DNA of 64,000 nt from Rhizobium sp. R711 (GCF_002211365.1 NZ_LOKZ01000023.1:1-64000), one strand, 5' to 3'; counted from the first letter of the stretch, positions 36,701 through 45,088 are shown. Numbers and translations are program-made. The notes: a model not told the origin generated them from the letters alone.

Positions 36701-38000
36701 TCGACAGGGCTGCGAGATTGCCGGTGGAAAGGCCTGCCAGGGCAGCAGCCGAGATCGCCGCAATGTCGGCCGTCGAGAAGGTGGCGATGTCTGCGGAAGA
36801 CAACGCCGCGATCTGTGCCGATCCGAGGGCAGCGACCTGTCCGGTGGTCAGAGCCTCGGCCTGGGCCGTGCTCAGAGCGCCGATCTGAGTGGTCGTCAGC
36901 GAACCGATGGCCTTGGTGTTCAGCGCGGCGACCTGGTCGGTGGAGAGCGCGGCAAGATCATCCGTGCTCAGGGCCGCCACCTGCGTGCCGGACAGAGCAT
37001 TGATCTGCGACGAACTCAGGACGCCGACCTGGGCGGTCGTCAGCGCCGCAACCTGGGCCGTCTTCAGCGCGGCAATCTGGGTGGTCTTCAGGGCTGCAGC
37101 CTGATCCGTCGACAGGGCTGCGAGGTTGTCGGTCGAGAGCCCTGCCAGGGCAGTCGCGGTGATCGCCGCAATGTCGGCCGTCGAGAAGGTCGCGATGTCT
37201 GCGGAAGACAGCGCCGCGATCTGGACGGAGCTCAGTGCGCCGACAAGGGCAGAGGTCAGGGCCTCGGCCTGAGCCGTGCTCAGCGCACCGATCTGGGTGG
37301 TCGTCAACGAGCCGATGGCTTTGGAACTCAGCGCGGCGACCTGATCGGTGGAGAGTGCGGCAAGATCGTCCGTGCTCAGCACTGCCACCTGGCTGCCAGA
37401 CAGGGCATTGATCTGCGACGAACTCAGGACGCCGACCTGGGTGGTGGTCAGCGCTGCGATCTGGGCGGTCTTCAGTGCGGCAACCTGCGTGGTCTTCAGT
37501 GCCGCAACCTGATCGGTCGACAGGGCTGCGAGGTTGTCGGTGGAAAGGCCTGCCAGGGCAGCAACGGAGATCGCAGCGATATCGGCAGTCGAGAAGGTCA
37601 CAACGTCATCAGTGGACAGGGCCGAGATCTGCGCCGAGGTCATGGCACCGACCTGCGAAGAGGTCAACGCTTCGACTTGGGATGACGTCAACGCGGCAAC
37701 TTGTGTTGAATTCAGTGCCGCAACCTGAGTCGACGCCAGGCTTTCGATCTTCGTGGTGTCGAGAGCTGCAAGCTGGCTGAGCGTCAAGCCAGCGACCGAG
37801 GTGGCCGCAATGGCGCTCATCTGCCCGGTGGAGAAGGCCGCGATATCGTCGGTGCTGAGCGCCGCGATTTGGGCCGAGGAGAGAGCCTTGACCTGAGTGG
37901 TCGTCATCACCGCGATGTCGCTGGTGGTCAGCGAGGCGATCGTGATGGTCGAAAGGGACTTGATCTGATTGGCGCTAAGGGAGCTGATGATGGAAGTCAT
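33753..38000 (-). CDS. Giant octapeptide-repeat protein, about 1,415 residues
   Basis: Nearly the whole protein is made of octapeptides of the pattern (V/I/L)-A-A-L-(S/T)-(S/T)-x-(Q/D), for example VAALSTDQ and IAALKTAQ. These are grouped into nine tandem super-repeats of 17 octads (136 residues, 408 bp), preceded by about 132 residues of more divergent octads and followed by a 59-residue partial unit ending in IIAAYHAI. No Cys or Trp is seen and only isolated aromatic residues; Ser and Thr are extremely frequent. I see no signal peptide, transmembrane segment or RTX motif. ATG 38000 has GAAGG 9 bp upstream and begins directly with octads; an upstream ATG pair at 38036-38039 lacks an RBS. The S-T-x-Q step could cap short helices, giving a solenoid or coil, but the fold is unknown. 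The gene stands divergent to a GT41 glycosyltransferase, so it may be a glycosylated surface or secreted protein (inference). Confidence 0.9.
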   Translation of the reverse strand: MTSIISSLSANQIKSLSTITIASLTTSDIAVMTTTQVKALSSAQIAALSTDDIAAFSTGQMSAIAATSVAGLTLSQLAALDTTKIESLASTQVAALNSTQVAALTSSQVEALTSSQVGAMTSAQISALSTDDVVTFSTADIAAISVAALAGLSTDNLAALSTDQVAALKTTQVAALKTAQIAALTTTQVGVLSSSQINALSGSQVAVLSTDDLAALSTDQVAALSSKAIGSLTTTQIGALSTAQAEALTSALVGALSSVQIAALSSADIATFSTADIAAITATALAGLSTDNLAALSTDQAAALKTTQIAALKTAQVAALTTAQVGVLSSSQINALSGTQVAALSTDDLAALSTDQVAALNTKAIGSLTTTQIGALSTAQAEALTTGQVAALGSAQIAALSSADIATFSTADIAAISAAALAGLSTGNLAALSTDQAAALKTTQIAALKTAQVAALTTAQVGVLTSSQISALSGTQLAALSTDDLAALSTDQVAALSSKAIGSLTTAQIGALSTAQAEALSTAQVAALGSAQIAALSSADIATFSTADIAAISAAALAGLSTGNLAALSTDQAAALKTTQIAALKTAQVAALTTAQVGVLSSSQINALSGTQVAALSTDDLAALSTDQVAALNTKSVGSLTTTQIGSLSTAQAEALTTGQVAVLGSAQIAALSSADIATFSSADIAAITATALAGLSTDNLAALSTDQAAALKTTQIAALKTAQVAALTTAQVGVLSLSQINALSGTQVAALSTDDLAALSTDQVAALNTKAIGSLTTTQIGALSTAQAEALTSALVGALSSVQIAALSSADIATFSTADIAAISAGALAGLSTDNLAALSTDQAAALKTTQIAALKTAQVAALTTAQASVLTSSQISALSGTQLAALSTDDLAALSTDQVTALNTRSLASLTTTQIGALSTAQVEALTSTQVAALTQAQVAALSTADIATFSTADIAAISVAALPGLSTDNLAALSTDQAAALKTTQIAALKTAQVAALTTAQAGVLTSSQINALSGTQLAALSTDDLAALSTDQVAALNTKSVGSLTTTQIGALSTAQAEALTTGQVAALGSAQIAALSSADIATFSTGDVAAITATALAGLSTDNLAALSTDQAAALKTTQIAALKTAQVAALTTAQVGVLSSSQINALSGTQVAALSTDDLAALSTDQVAALNTKAIGSLTTTQIGALSTAQAEALTTGQVAALGSAQIAALSSADIATFSTGDVAAITATALAGLSTDNLAALSTDQAAALKTTQVAALKTTQIAALTTAQIGALSSSQINALSGAQVSVLSTDDLAALSTDQIAALNTKSVGSLTTTQIGALSTAQAEALTTGQVAALGSAQIAALSTDDIATFSTADIAAIKSSAMAGLSTDDIAHLSSDQLLAVTTTQVSALNTSQVEAIIAAYHAI
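33933..37604 (-). repeat. Nine tandem 408-bp repeats
   Basis: The coding sequence repeats with a 408-bp period. For instance, the GCAGCGACCTG element recurs at 33973, 34381 and 36829 (differences of 408 and 6 x 408). The copies are similar but not identical, with blocks shared between non-adjacent units, which suggests gene conversion or unequal exchange. Length changes of the gene by whole units would be expected between strains. Confidence 0.9.
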
Positions 38001-38791
38001 GGACGCGAGCCTTCGAGGTTGATCGTTTGTGGACATCACCGGTGCTGCCGACCACGAGACAAACGCGGCGACCCCCTCGTCCGAGGCTCAGCTACGTAAT
38101 GCGCGTGCCATATGCGGCGCCCGTTCATCTCGACGCGAAAACTTCGATCGCTAAAGCGTCCCGATGAACGGAAATGTCGGATTGAGGACATGGCTCGCAG
38201 GAGCCCTAGCGCAGGAAGGCTTCATGCAGACAGGACAAAAGCATCCTGCTTCCTACGCCCACGAATGAGGTCCCCTCCTGAAAGGATTGGTCCATTCATT
38301 TTGCCGAAGTCTCACCCAGTTGCAAACTGTGGACTTCTGAGAGAAGAGGTAGCGGCCAAGGTTAAATTTTGAGTTAACGGGCCGAATCCAAGGACAAATT
38401 TGTCTCAGACTTGGACAGGGCAAATTCTGTTGGATCGAGAAGGTTCAAGCAAAGGCTTGCTTCCGACACGGAGCTAAGCCGCTGACCCGATTTGGCAACA
38501 TATCGGCGAGACGCAGGCGTCGAAAGTCTTCCATAGGACCTCAGATGCACGATTCCCCCTGCTTCGAGAGCCAAAAAGCCAGATAAAACAACTTGATGGT
38601 ATCTGCGCTTCGCGGGATGACGACTTCCTGTGTTCTATTCGGGGGCGGGCACTGCGAATGATGCCGGTCCCTGACGGAATAGAAGAGGCAAAACTGCGCG
38701 AGCAATGAAAGCACAAGCCCAAAGCAAGCTAACGCGACTATGACCCTTCAAAACATGTTCTCAGTGTCGGCCGCCTGTCATCGGAATTTCT
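38001..38791. other. Long divergent promoter region
   Basis: About 790 bp separate the repeat-protein gene from the GT41 gene, with starts facing away from each other. Short frames here (for example 38112-38372 on the plus strand and 38474-38722 on the minus strand) show no family resemblance, no convincing RBS and atypical composition, so I call no gene. The stretch is more AT-rich than its surroundings and presumably holds both promoters. Confidence 0.45.
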
Positions 38792-40846
38792 ATGAACATC
38801 AACACAAATCTTGCCTCAGAGCCTCTTTTGCCATTCCCTTCTCTACTTGAACGCGCACGACAACAGCAACTTTCGGTGACGGAGCTGTTTCAGTGTGCCG
38901 AGAGCTTGAATTCCGCCGGACAGAGGGAGCAAGCCGGGGAACTTTACAGGTCTTGGATTGCGTACAACGATTCCAACCCCCTACTGCATCTGGTCTACTT
39001 CAATTATTCCGTTACGCTGCGGCAGCTGGGCGATCTGAGCGGCTCGATCAATGCGTTGCGCGCTGCATTGAAGATCGAGCCGCGATTCGGGCAGGGCCAT
39101 ATCAATCTTGGCCGCGCCCTTGAGGATGCCGGACTGACCGGACAGGCAATCCAGCAATGGCAGGCCTTTGCAGAGATGACGGCCGAGATCACACCCGAAC
39201 GCGTTGGCCATCGTCTGATGATTCTGCAGCATATTGGTCGCGTGCTCGAGAACGCAGGGCTTATGGAAGAGGCGGAAAAGACCCTTTGGCAGGCAATGGA
39301 GTTGCGGCCCGAAAAGATCGAATCAGGTCAGCATTGGACCTCTTTGCGGCAACGCCAGTGCAAATGGCCGACATTGGTCCCTTCGGAACACGTCTCCGCG
39401 CGACAACTCTTGGACGCGTTGTCGCCCCTGACCCTCGCCTGCTATGCCGACGATCCCATTTTCCAGCTTGCCAAGGCGTATCGCTATTGCACGTCGCTTG
39501 TCGGTCGGCCCGACTTGACAGGGTTTGCGCGCATTGCCCCTCGTCAAAAATCCAATACCGCGCAACGGTTGCGTATTGGATATGTGTCGTCTGATCTGCG
39601 CGACCACGCGGTCGGCTTTGCCCTCAGCGAGGTCTTCGAGACGCACGACAAGAGCACCGTCGAGATCTACGCCTATTATTGCGGTGAAGCGCGCACGTCG
39701 GATGCAACACAATCGCGCATAATGAATGCCGTCGATTGCTGGCGTGATATTTCGATGATCGGCGACGAAGATGCCGCAAGGCAGATCGTCGCAGACGAGA
39801 TCGACATTCTTGTCGATGTCAACGGCTACACGAAGCATGCGCGTACCAAGATCTTTGCCTATCGGCCGGCGCCAGTGATCGTCGCCTTCTGTGGCTATCC
39901 CGGAACCATGGGCAGCCCATTCCACCAATACATCATCGCCGACGAGCACATCATCCCGCCGGGCCACGAGATCTATTATTCGGAAAAAGTGCTGCGGATT
40001 CCTTGCAACCAGCCCGTCGACCGCCAGAGGCAGATCGCACCTCGGCCGGACCGTGCGGACGTAGGCCTTCCCGAGGATGGGTTCATATTTGCCTGCTTTA
40101 ACGGTATGCAGAAGATCACCGCGGCCTGCTTTGCTCGTTGGATGGCTATCCTTGCGGCAACACCGAACAGCGTCCTCTGGTTGCTCAGCGGAGGCGAGAA
40201 TGTCGATCAGCGGCTCAGGCAGACGGCCGAGCAACACGGGGTGTCGTCGGAACGGTTGATTTTCGCGCCCAAGGCTCCCAACCCGAAGCATCTCGCCCGC
40301 GTTGGGGTGGCCGATCTCTTCCTGGACACCTTTCCTTACGGAGCGCATTCCACGGCAAGCGACGCCGTTACCATGGGATTGCCTGTCCTAACCTTCCCCG
40401 GCAATGGCTTCGCATCGCGCTTCTGTGCCAGCATCGTCGCTGCGGCCGGTGTGCCGGAACTCATATGCGATGGGCCGGACGACTACGTTGTAAAAGCTAT
40501 CGCTTTTGCGAAGGACCGTGAGGCCCTTACCGCGGTAAGGCAGTCCTTGGAGCGGCAGCGCGACGCCAGCGTTCTTCGCGACATCCCGGCTCTCGTTCGC
40601 CGTCTCGAGCAATTGTATTGGCAAATACAAGGCGAGTGCGAGCGTGGCGAAACACCCGTGCCCGATCTGAGAAACCTCGACGTCTACTACGAGGTCGGGG
40701 TGGAGATCATGAACGAGAACATCGAGTTCGAAGACAGCGCCGCCTACCGGCAGCGTTATTTCCAGAAACTGGCAAACTGGCACGCCTTTTCCCCGATCCC
40801 GTATGACGGCCGTCTGTGGACGCCAGAAACTGCTCCTATTCGATGA
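38792..40846 (+). CDS. TPR-containing GT41 glycosyltransferase (OGT/SPINDLY-like)
   Basis: A 684-residue protein. About residues 30-200 are TPR-like helices (for example PLLHLVYFNYSVTLRQLGDL, then SINALRAALKIEPRFGQGHI and LGRALEDAGLTGQAIQQW). The C-terminal GT41 catalytic region follows, with RLRIGYVSSDLRDHAVGFAL near residue 265, DILVDVNGYTKHARTKIFAY, FCGYPGTMGSPFHQYIIAD, FACFNGMQKITAACFARWM and VADLFLDTFPYGAHSTASDA. These are the marks of O-GlcNAc-transferase-like enzymes that glycosylate Ser or Thr of proteins using a UDP-sugar. It is cytoplasmic by sequence. The adjacent Ser/Thr-rich repeat protein is the obvious candidate acceptor. Confidence 0.9.
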   Translation: MNINTNLASEPLLPFPSLLERARQQQLSVTELFQCAESLNSAGQREQAGELYRSWIAYNDSNPLLHLVYFNYSVTLRQLGDLSGSINALRAALKIEPRFGQGHINLGRALEDAGLTGQAIQQWQAFAEMTAEITPERVGHRLMILQHIGRVLENAGLMEEAEKTLWQAMELRPEKIESGQHWTSLRQRQCKWPTLVPSEHVSARQLLDALSPLTLACYADDPIFQLAKAYRYCTSLVGRPDLTGFARIAPRQKSNTAQRLRIGYVSSDLRDHAVGFALSEVFETHDKSTVEIYAYYCGEARTSDATQSRIMNAVDCWRDISMIGDEDAARQIVADEIDILVDVNGYTKHARTKIFAYRPAPVIVAFCGYPGTMGSPFHQYIIADEHIIPPGHEIYYSEKVLRIPCNQPVDRQRQIAPRPDRADVGLPEDGFIFACFNGMQKITAACFARWMAILAATPNSVLWLLSGGENVDQRLRQTAEQHGVSSERLIFAPKAPNPKHLARVGVADLFLDTFPYGAHSTASDAVTMGLPVLTFPGNGFASRFCASIVAAAGVPELICDGPDDYVVKAIAFAKDREALTAVRQSLERQRDASVLRDIPALVRRLEQLYWQIQGECERGETPVPDLRNLDVYYEVGVEIMNENIEFEDSAAYRQRYFQKLANWHAFSPIPYDGRLWTPETAPIR

Positions 40847-40876
40847 GCACAACCAACTCCAGGAAACGAGGCTGAA

Positions 40877-42130
40877 ATGGCTCCAGTTATACTTGTCACC
40901 TTTGCAGGCAGACAGAAGAGAATGGAAATCCTGACCCGATACATTCACTCGGCCATGGATGCCGGAATCATAGACGAGTGGCATGTCTGGGATTTCACAC
41001 GCTCTCAAGAAGACCACGAATGGGTCACGCGTGAATTTGGCCCGGTTCGTTTCATGGGGGCGGACGCTGCGTATCAATCGAAGGGGTCGGTGGCGCCCAA
41101 TCAGCCGCTACGCCTCAGCGCAACGATCACCAACGACCTTCATATCGCAATCATTCCCAATGACGGTGGCGAAGACTATTTCGAGCTGGTGGTCGGCGGC
41201 TGGAACAATTCGCACTCCGCCTTGCGCAAGCTGCCGCGCAGCGCGCTTACGAATTTCGATCGTGACGGTATTCCTGCACTCTGGATGAGAGCGACCCCCG
41301 GTATTCTGTCGCCTGGCACTCCAAACCAGATCGTGCTCAACGTCGATGCGGCGGGTGCTCCTTCGCTCCATGTCAACAATGTGGCGATCGGGAGCTGGAG
41401 TGACCTTAATATCTCTGCCGGTGCGTCGATCATGGTGCGCGGCGGCTGGGGTGCCTCCCTGGAGCTCGGGAACGTACGGTCGCGGATACAACGCTTCGTG
41501 GGGAACCCGAACGAGCATATCCCCTATTGGCAAGCCTATAACTTCTACGCGACCCGGCTGCAGGCGTTCTCGGAGTCGATATTCCTGAAATGCGACGACG
41601 ACATCGTCTACATGGATATCGAAAAACTCAGCGATTTCATCGAGTTCCGGAGAACAAACCCAAAATACGTGATCGTTTCGGCCAATGTGGTGAATAACGG
41701 GGTCTGTGCTCACTGGCAGCAACTGGCCGGCTCCATTCCCGAATATGTCGGTCATTTCGAGCGGCCGCCAGGTGGGTTCGGTGGAAGCCTGTGGCAAAGC
41801 GCGGAGCGCGCCAACGAGCTCCACGACTACTTCCTGCAGACCAACAGCAAGCATCTGCCGTTGCCGAGTAAAGTGATCGAATGGAAGGAACGTCAGTCGA
41901 TCAACTTCATTGCCTGGCTTGGCAAGGATCTCGTGCATATGGCCCTGCCGAAGGGCGACGACGAGCGCGCACTGACAGTTGATCTGCCGGAACTTCTAGG
42001 CCGCCCGACGGCGATTTATTCCGATTTCACGGTCAGCCACCTCAGCTTCGGCCCCCAGGAGCAGGGCCTGGCTTTGGATCGTTTGATCGGTGCTTACGAC
42101 GAACTGATGCGCAGCTCGATTGCGGCGTAA
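40877..42130 (+). CDS. Glycosyltransferase-like protein with inserted carbohydrate-binding-like domain
   Basis: A 417-residue protein. The ends resemble a GT-A glycosyltransferase: VILVTFAGRQKRMEILTRYI at the start, and SIFLKCDDDIVYMDIEKLSD near residue 240 with a DDD metal-binding motif, followed by YVIVSANVVNNGV. Between about residues 65 and 200 an insert (PLRLSATITNDLHIAIIPND, then YFELVVGGWNNSHSALRKLP) resembles the farnesoic-acid O-methyltransferase-type domain (PF12248), thought to bind small ligands or sugars. A GAGG RBS precedes the ATG by 5 bp. It follows the GT41 gene by 30 bp and precedes glf, so it probably adds a sugar in the same pathway. Confidence 0.7.
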   Translation: MAPVILVTFAGRQKRMEILTRYIHSAMDAGIIDEWHVWDFTRSQEDHEWVTREFGPVRFMGADAAYQSKGSVAPNQPLRLSATITNDLHIAIIPNDGGEDYFELVVGGWNNSHSALRKLPRSALTNFDRDGIPALWMRATPGILSPGTPNQIVLNVDAAGAPSLHVNNVAIGSWSDLNISAGASIMVRGGWGASLELGNVRSRIQRFVGNPNEHIPYWQAYNFYATRLQAFSESIFLKCDDDIVYMDIEKLSDFIEFRRTNPKYVIVSANVVNNGVCAHWQQLAGSIPEYVGHFERPPGGFGGSLWQSAERANELHDYFLQTNSKHLPLPSKVIEWKERQSINFIAWLGKDLVHMALPKGDDERALTVDLPELLGRPTAIYSDFTVSHLSFGPQEQGLALDRLIGAYDELMRSSIAA

Positions 42131-42184
42131 CACCTTTGGCTGTCCCCCTAGAGTTTTCTCGATACGAGACTGGAGCGTCCTGGA

Positions 42185-43336
42185 ATGCGGGTAAATGGAA
42201 GAATTGGCATCGTTGGCGCAGGATTGTCCGGTGCGATCATCGGCCGGGAACTTGCGGTGGCGGGCCATCAGGTCGAGATCTTTGATATGCGCGCCCATAT
42301 TGCGGGAAACTGCCATACCGAGCGCGACCAGGAAACGGGGGTGATGGTGCATGTGTACGGCCCGCATATCTTCCATACGGATGACATTGAAGTCTGGGAG
42401 TATGTGAACCGGTTCCAGACCTTCATGCCCTATAAAAACCGGGTGAAGACAACGTCGAAGGGCAAAGTCTATTCATTGCCCGTCAATCTGCACACGATCA
42501 ATCAGTTCTTCGAGAAGACCTTCCGGCCGGACGAGGCCCGTTCCTTTATCGAGACCCAGGCCGACAAGACGATCGAGGACCCGACAACCTTCGAAGAACA
42601 GGCACTCCGCTTTGTTGGCAACGACCTCTACGAGGCATTTTTCAAAGGATATACGCAAAAGCAGTGGGGTTGCTCGCCAACGGAATTGCCGGCGTCCATT
42701 CTCAAACGGCTTCCCGTGCGCTTCAATTACGACGATAATTACTTCGCGCATAAATACCAGGGAATGCCTGAGAACGGTTATACCGATATGGTCGGCCGAA
42801 TTCTGGACCATCCCAACATCCAGGTGAGCCTCAACACCCACTTTCTCCGCACGCAAAAAGAAGATTTTGCGCATGTGTTCTACTCCGGCTCGCTCGACGG
42901 CTATTTCGATCACGAATTCGGGCCATTGGGATATCGAACGCTTGACTTCGAGCGCTTCGACTATGACGGCGATTACCAGGGCTGCGCTGTCATGAACTAT
43001 GGCGACGTGTCCGTGCCTTACACGCGCATCACCGAGCACAAGCATTTCTCACCCTGGGAGGAACATAAGGGTTCCGTTTGTTATCGAGAATTCTCCCGAA
43101 CCTGCGGCGATGAGGACATCCCCTACTATCCAATCCGGCTCGTCAAAGACAAGGAACAATTGGCTCAGTATGTTCAACGTGCAAAGGACGAAACATCCAT
43201 CACCTTTGTTGGGCGGCTTGGAACCTACCGTTATCTTGATATGGATGTGACTATTCGTGAAGCGCTCGATACTGCGCGGCTTTACCTCAGCGGAGTGTCA
43301 GAGCGGATGCCTGTCTTCTATCACTCGCCGATTTAA
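42185..43336 (+). CDS. glf: UDP-galactopyranose mutase
   Basis: A 383-residue flavoenzyme that converts UDP-galactopyranose to UDP-galactofuranose. The FAD-binding start is IGIVGAGLSGAIIGRELA, followed by FDMRAHIAGNCHTERDQETG, HVYGPHIFHTDD, FFKGYTQKQWGCSPTELPAS and, near the end, FVGRLGTYRYLDMDVTI. All are typical of Glf. Its place after two glycosyltransferase genes suggests galactofuranose is part of the glycan made by this locus. Confidence 0.95.
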   Translation: MRVNGRIGIVGAGLSGAIIGRELAVAGHQVEIFDMRAHIAGNCHTERDQETGVMVHVYGPHIFHTDDIEVWEYVNRFQTFMPYKNRVKTTSKGKVYSLPVNLHTINQFFEKTFRPDEARSFIETQADKTIEDPTTFEEQALRFVGNDLYEAFFKGYTQKQWGCSPTELPASILKRLPVRFNYDDNYFAHKYQGMPENGYTDMVGRILDHPNIQVSLNTHFLRTQKEDFAHVFYSGSLDGYFDHEFGPLGYRTLDFERFDYDGDYQGCAVMNYGDVSVPYTRITEHKHFSPWEEHKGSVCYREFSRTCGDEDIPYYPIRLVKDKEQLAQYVQRAKDETSITFVGRLGTYRYLDMDVTIREALDTARLYLSGVSERMPVFYHSPI

Positions 43337-43417
43337 AGCCACGGGCCGTCAAGCGGTCACCTGCGAGCCGGCTGCACAATCGCCACCCAAGTGCCCGGCG
43401 GCAACGTCACCGCACGC

Positions 43418-43699
43418 CTAATTCCGGGTCCTTCCACGATGCATCCGATCCTCGAACGACGCCACGAGCGAGATCCCCTGCTCCAGGAGGATGGTCGCCG
43501 CCCTCAGCTCGTGTGGCGACAGATCGCTGATAAGCCCGCGGATCGTGTTCGCAAGACAGGTCGAATTGTCAACGTAACGGATGTCGCCAATTTCCTGGGC
43601 CTGTCCTGCGGTCACTTCCAGTGCTTCGGCGACCATCGACATAATACTCGATCGTTCGCGCAGCGTCATTTCATCAAGCGTCTTACCAGGTTCCTGCAT
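43418..43699 (-). CDS. Small hypothetical protein, 93 residues
   Basis: A minus-strand frame whose internal ATG at 43699 is preceded by GGGAG at a 6-bp distance, making the shorter form likely (the frame opens at 43750). The protein is mostly helical (TLRERSSIMSMVAEALEVTA, then LSPHELRAATILLEQGISLV) and has no membrane segment or known domain. It converges on glf. Confidence 0.5.
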   Translation of the reverse strand: MQEPGKTLDEMTLRERSSIMSMVAEALEVTAGQAQEIGDIRYVDNSTCLANTIRGLISDLSPHELRAATILLEQGISLVASFEDRMHRGRTRN

Positions 43700-44011
43700 C
43701 GAGAACTCCCAAACGGGCAGGCCGCGAGGCGACCTTTCAGCACTGCACAATCCTTCTCACGGGCCGGCATTTTTAGGCGAGATCGCCTGCCCCATAGATG
43801 GACACCACGGCGCATTGAGACAAGGCATGGCTTCCATGCAGGCGGCGCATGTCAAGTCCCGCGGCCACAGCGAGATCGCCGCCGTCGATGCGTGAGGGGT
43901 GCCAAGGCAGGTGGGTCGCCACCGCGGCTGCAGACAGGCTCGTCCTGGGGGCTTTCGCAAGTTTACCCAGGCGCTATGCTGTCATTGAGGCAAAAGCGCG
44001 AGACCTTCATC
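43700..44011. other. Intergenic stretch
   Basis: No gene is supported here. It holds the promoter of the small minus-strand gene and of the acylphosphatase-like gene. Open frames in both directions lack RBS and family resemblance. Confidence 0.3.
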
Positions 44012-44284
44012 ATGGAACAGCATCAAAGCCACCCGCAAGAAAGGATGACGATCCTTGGCGATCTTGAGGCGGCCTCCTTCATTCCCTGGATTCGCCGTCA
44101 CGCGGCAAAGCTTGGCCTGTCGCAAGCCATATCTTACAGCAGTGCCGATCGGGTCGAGCTGGAGGTTGCCGGGCCGGCGGAATTGATCGACATGATGGAG
44201 ATGGGCTGCTCGCTCGGCCCGATCGATGTCTGGGTGGAAACGATCCTGCGCACGCCCGTCGTGATCGACGCAAAACAGCGGTAG
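44012..44284 (+). CDS. Acylphosphatase-like protein
   Basis: A 90-residue protein resembling the acylphosphatase fold: FIPWIRRHAAKLGLSQAISY, then DRVELEVAGPAELIDMMEMG and a final GPIDVWVETI strand. The usual catalytic Arg of the V-Q-G-V-x-F-R loop is not seen (the loop reads DLEAASFIPW), so it may lack hydrolase activity. The start at 44012 is the best available but has no strong RBS. It lies 153 bp before the purine-type operon on the same strand. Confidence 0.55.
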   Translation: MEQHQSHPQERMTILGDLEAASFIPWIRRHAAKLGLSQAISYSSADRVELEVAGPAELIDMMEMGCSLGPIDVWVETILRTPVVIDAKQR

Positions 44285-44437
44285 GGGTACTCGTCCATCT
44301 TTCCAATGCCTTTTATTTAATCAGCGTTGCCAATGCGAAACTATTATGCAAACGTGATGCCCGTCTGCGACGAGCCAAGGATTCCAATATCACGCGTAGC
44401 GCAGGCAATATATTGATAATGCTAAGAAAGTTTAGCC

Positions 44438-45088
44438 ATGCGATCCGATACGACGGGCATCTGGACGCCAGTCGCCCTTTCCGCGGATTTGCCGTCAGGA
44501 ACGGTCATGCCGGCCCGCACGCCAGCCGGCCCCATCGCCTTATGGAGAAGTGCATCGGGGCGCCCAGCAGCAGCGGCAGATCGCTGTCCTCATCGTGGCA
44601 TGCGATTGTCCCACGGCTTTGTCCGCGGCGAAGCACTGTCTTGCATCTATCACGGCTGGAGTTACACAAGGGCAGGAAACTGCCTGCGTATTCCTGCGCA
44701 TCCGGGCCTCGTGCCGCCCGACACAATCCGCGTAACGACGCAGAATGTGGAGGAAGTCGACGGCGTGATCTGGGTGGCCGCTGGAGAAACGACGGAGCGA
44801 CCGCCGCGATTTGAAGATCTCATTCCCCTGCGTTCGCTGACGGCAAATGCCGGCATTGGCGCCATTGAAGCGGTTGCCGGCGCCAAGACCGGCACCGACG
44901 GCCTTCTGCGACCATCCCGCAAGTGGCCAGACCTGGGATTGTTGGTTGTTTCACAGGAGCAAGATCAGACGCTTATCCATATCCTGCTCAAGGGTGATGT
45001 TTCTACATCCCAGCGCATCTCGGCATCACGGAGCACCGAAGCCTTGCGGCGGGCGGCAGAAGACGTTCAGGCAAGAGGGCTCGCGTGA
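44438..45088 (+). CDS. Stand-alone Rieske [2Fe-2S] protein
   Basis: A 216-residue protein. About residues 10-110 form a Rieske domain with the complete cluster motif C-P-H, 16 residues, C-I-Y-H (CPHRGMRLSHGF and ALSCIYHGWSY). The last 100 residues (from about LTANAGIGAIEAVAGAKTG to the end) have no family I recognise. No catalytic non-haem iron domain is present; that is carried by the next gene, which overlaps by TGATG. It probably passes electrons to the downstream oxygenase, as the extra Rieske domain of NdmD does for NdmC. A perfect CAATATATTG palindrome at 44406-44415 precedes the start and could be an operator or -10 region. Confidence 0.8.
   Translation: MRSDTTGIWTPVALSADLPSGTVMPARTPAGPIALWRSASGRPAAAADRCPHRGMRLSHGFVRGEALSCIYHGWSYTRAGNCLRIPAHPGLVPPDTIRVTTQNVEEVDGVIWVAAGETTERPPRFEDLIPLRSLTANAGIGAIEAVAGAKTGTDGLLRPSRKWPDLGLLVVSQEQDQTLIHILLKGDVSTSQRISASRSTEALRRAAEDVQARGLA

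Noticed and set aside
33753..38000. Regular repeats that could be mistaken for a CRISPR array or a VNTR
   Set aside because: The repeats are in frame, with 24-bp and 408-bp periods, contain no unique spacers, and encode one open reading frame with start, RBS and terminator. No cas genes are present.
33753..38000. Ice-nucleation protein or RTX toxin
   Set aside because: The octad consensus (VAALSTDQ) differs from the ice-nucleation AGYGSTLT type, and no GGxGxDxUx nonapeptides are present.
38112..38372. 86-codon plus-strand frame in the divergent promoter region
   Set aside because: Basic, Arg-rich translation without domain or good RBS; not supported as a gene.
43391..44284. 297-codon plus-strand frame covering the acylphosphatase-like gene
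   Set aside because: Only the last 90 codons resemble a protein family; the upstream part is antisense to the small gene at 43418-43699.
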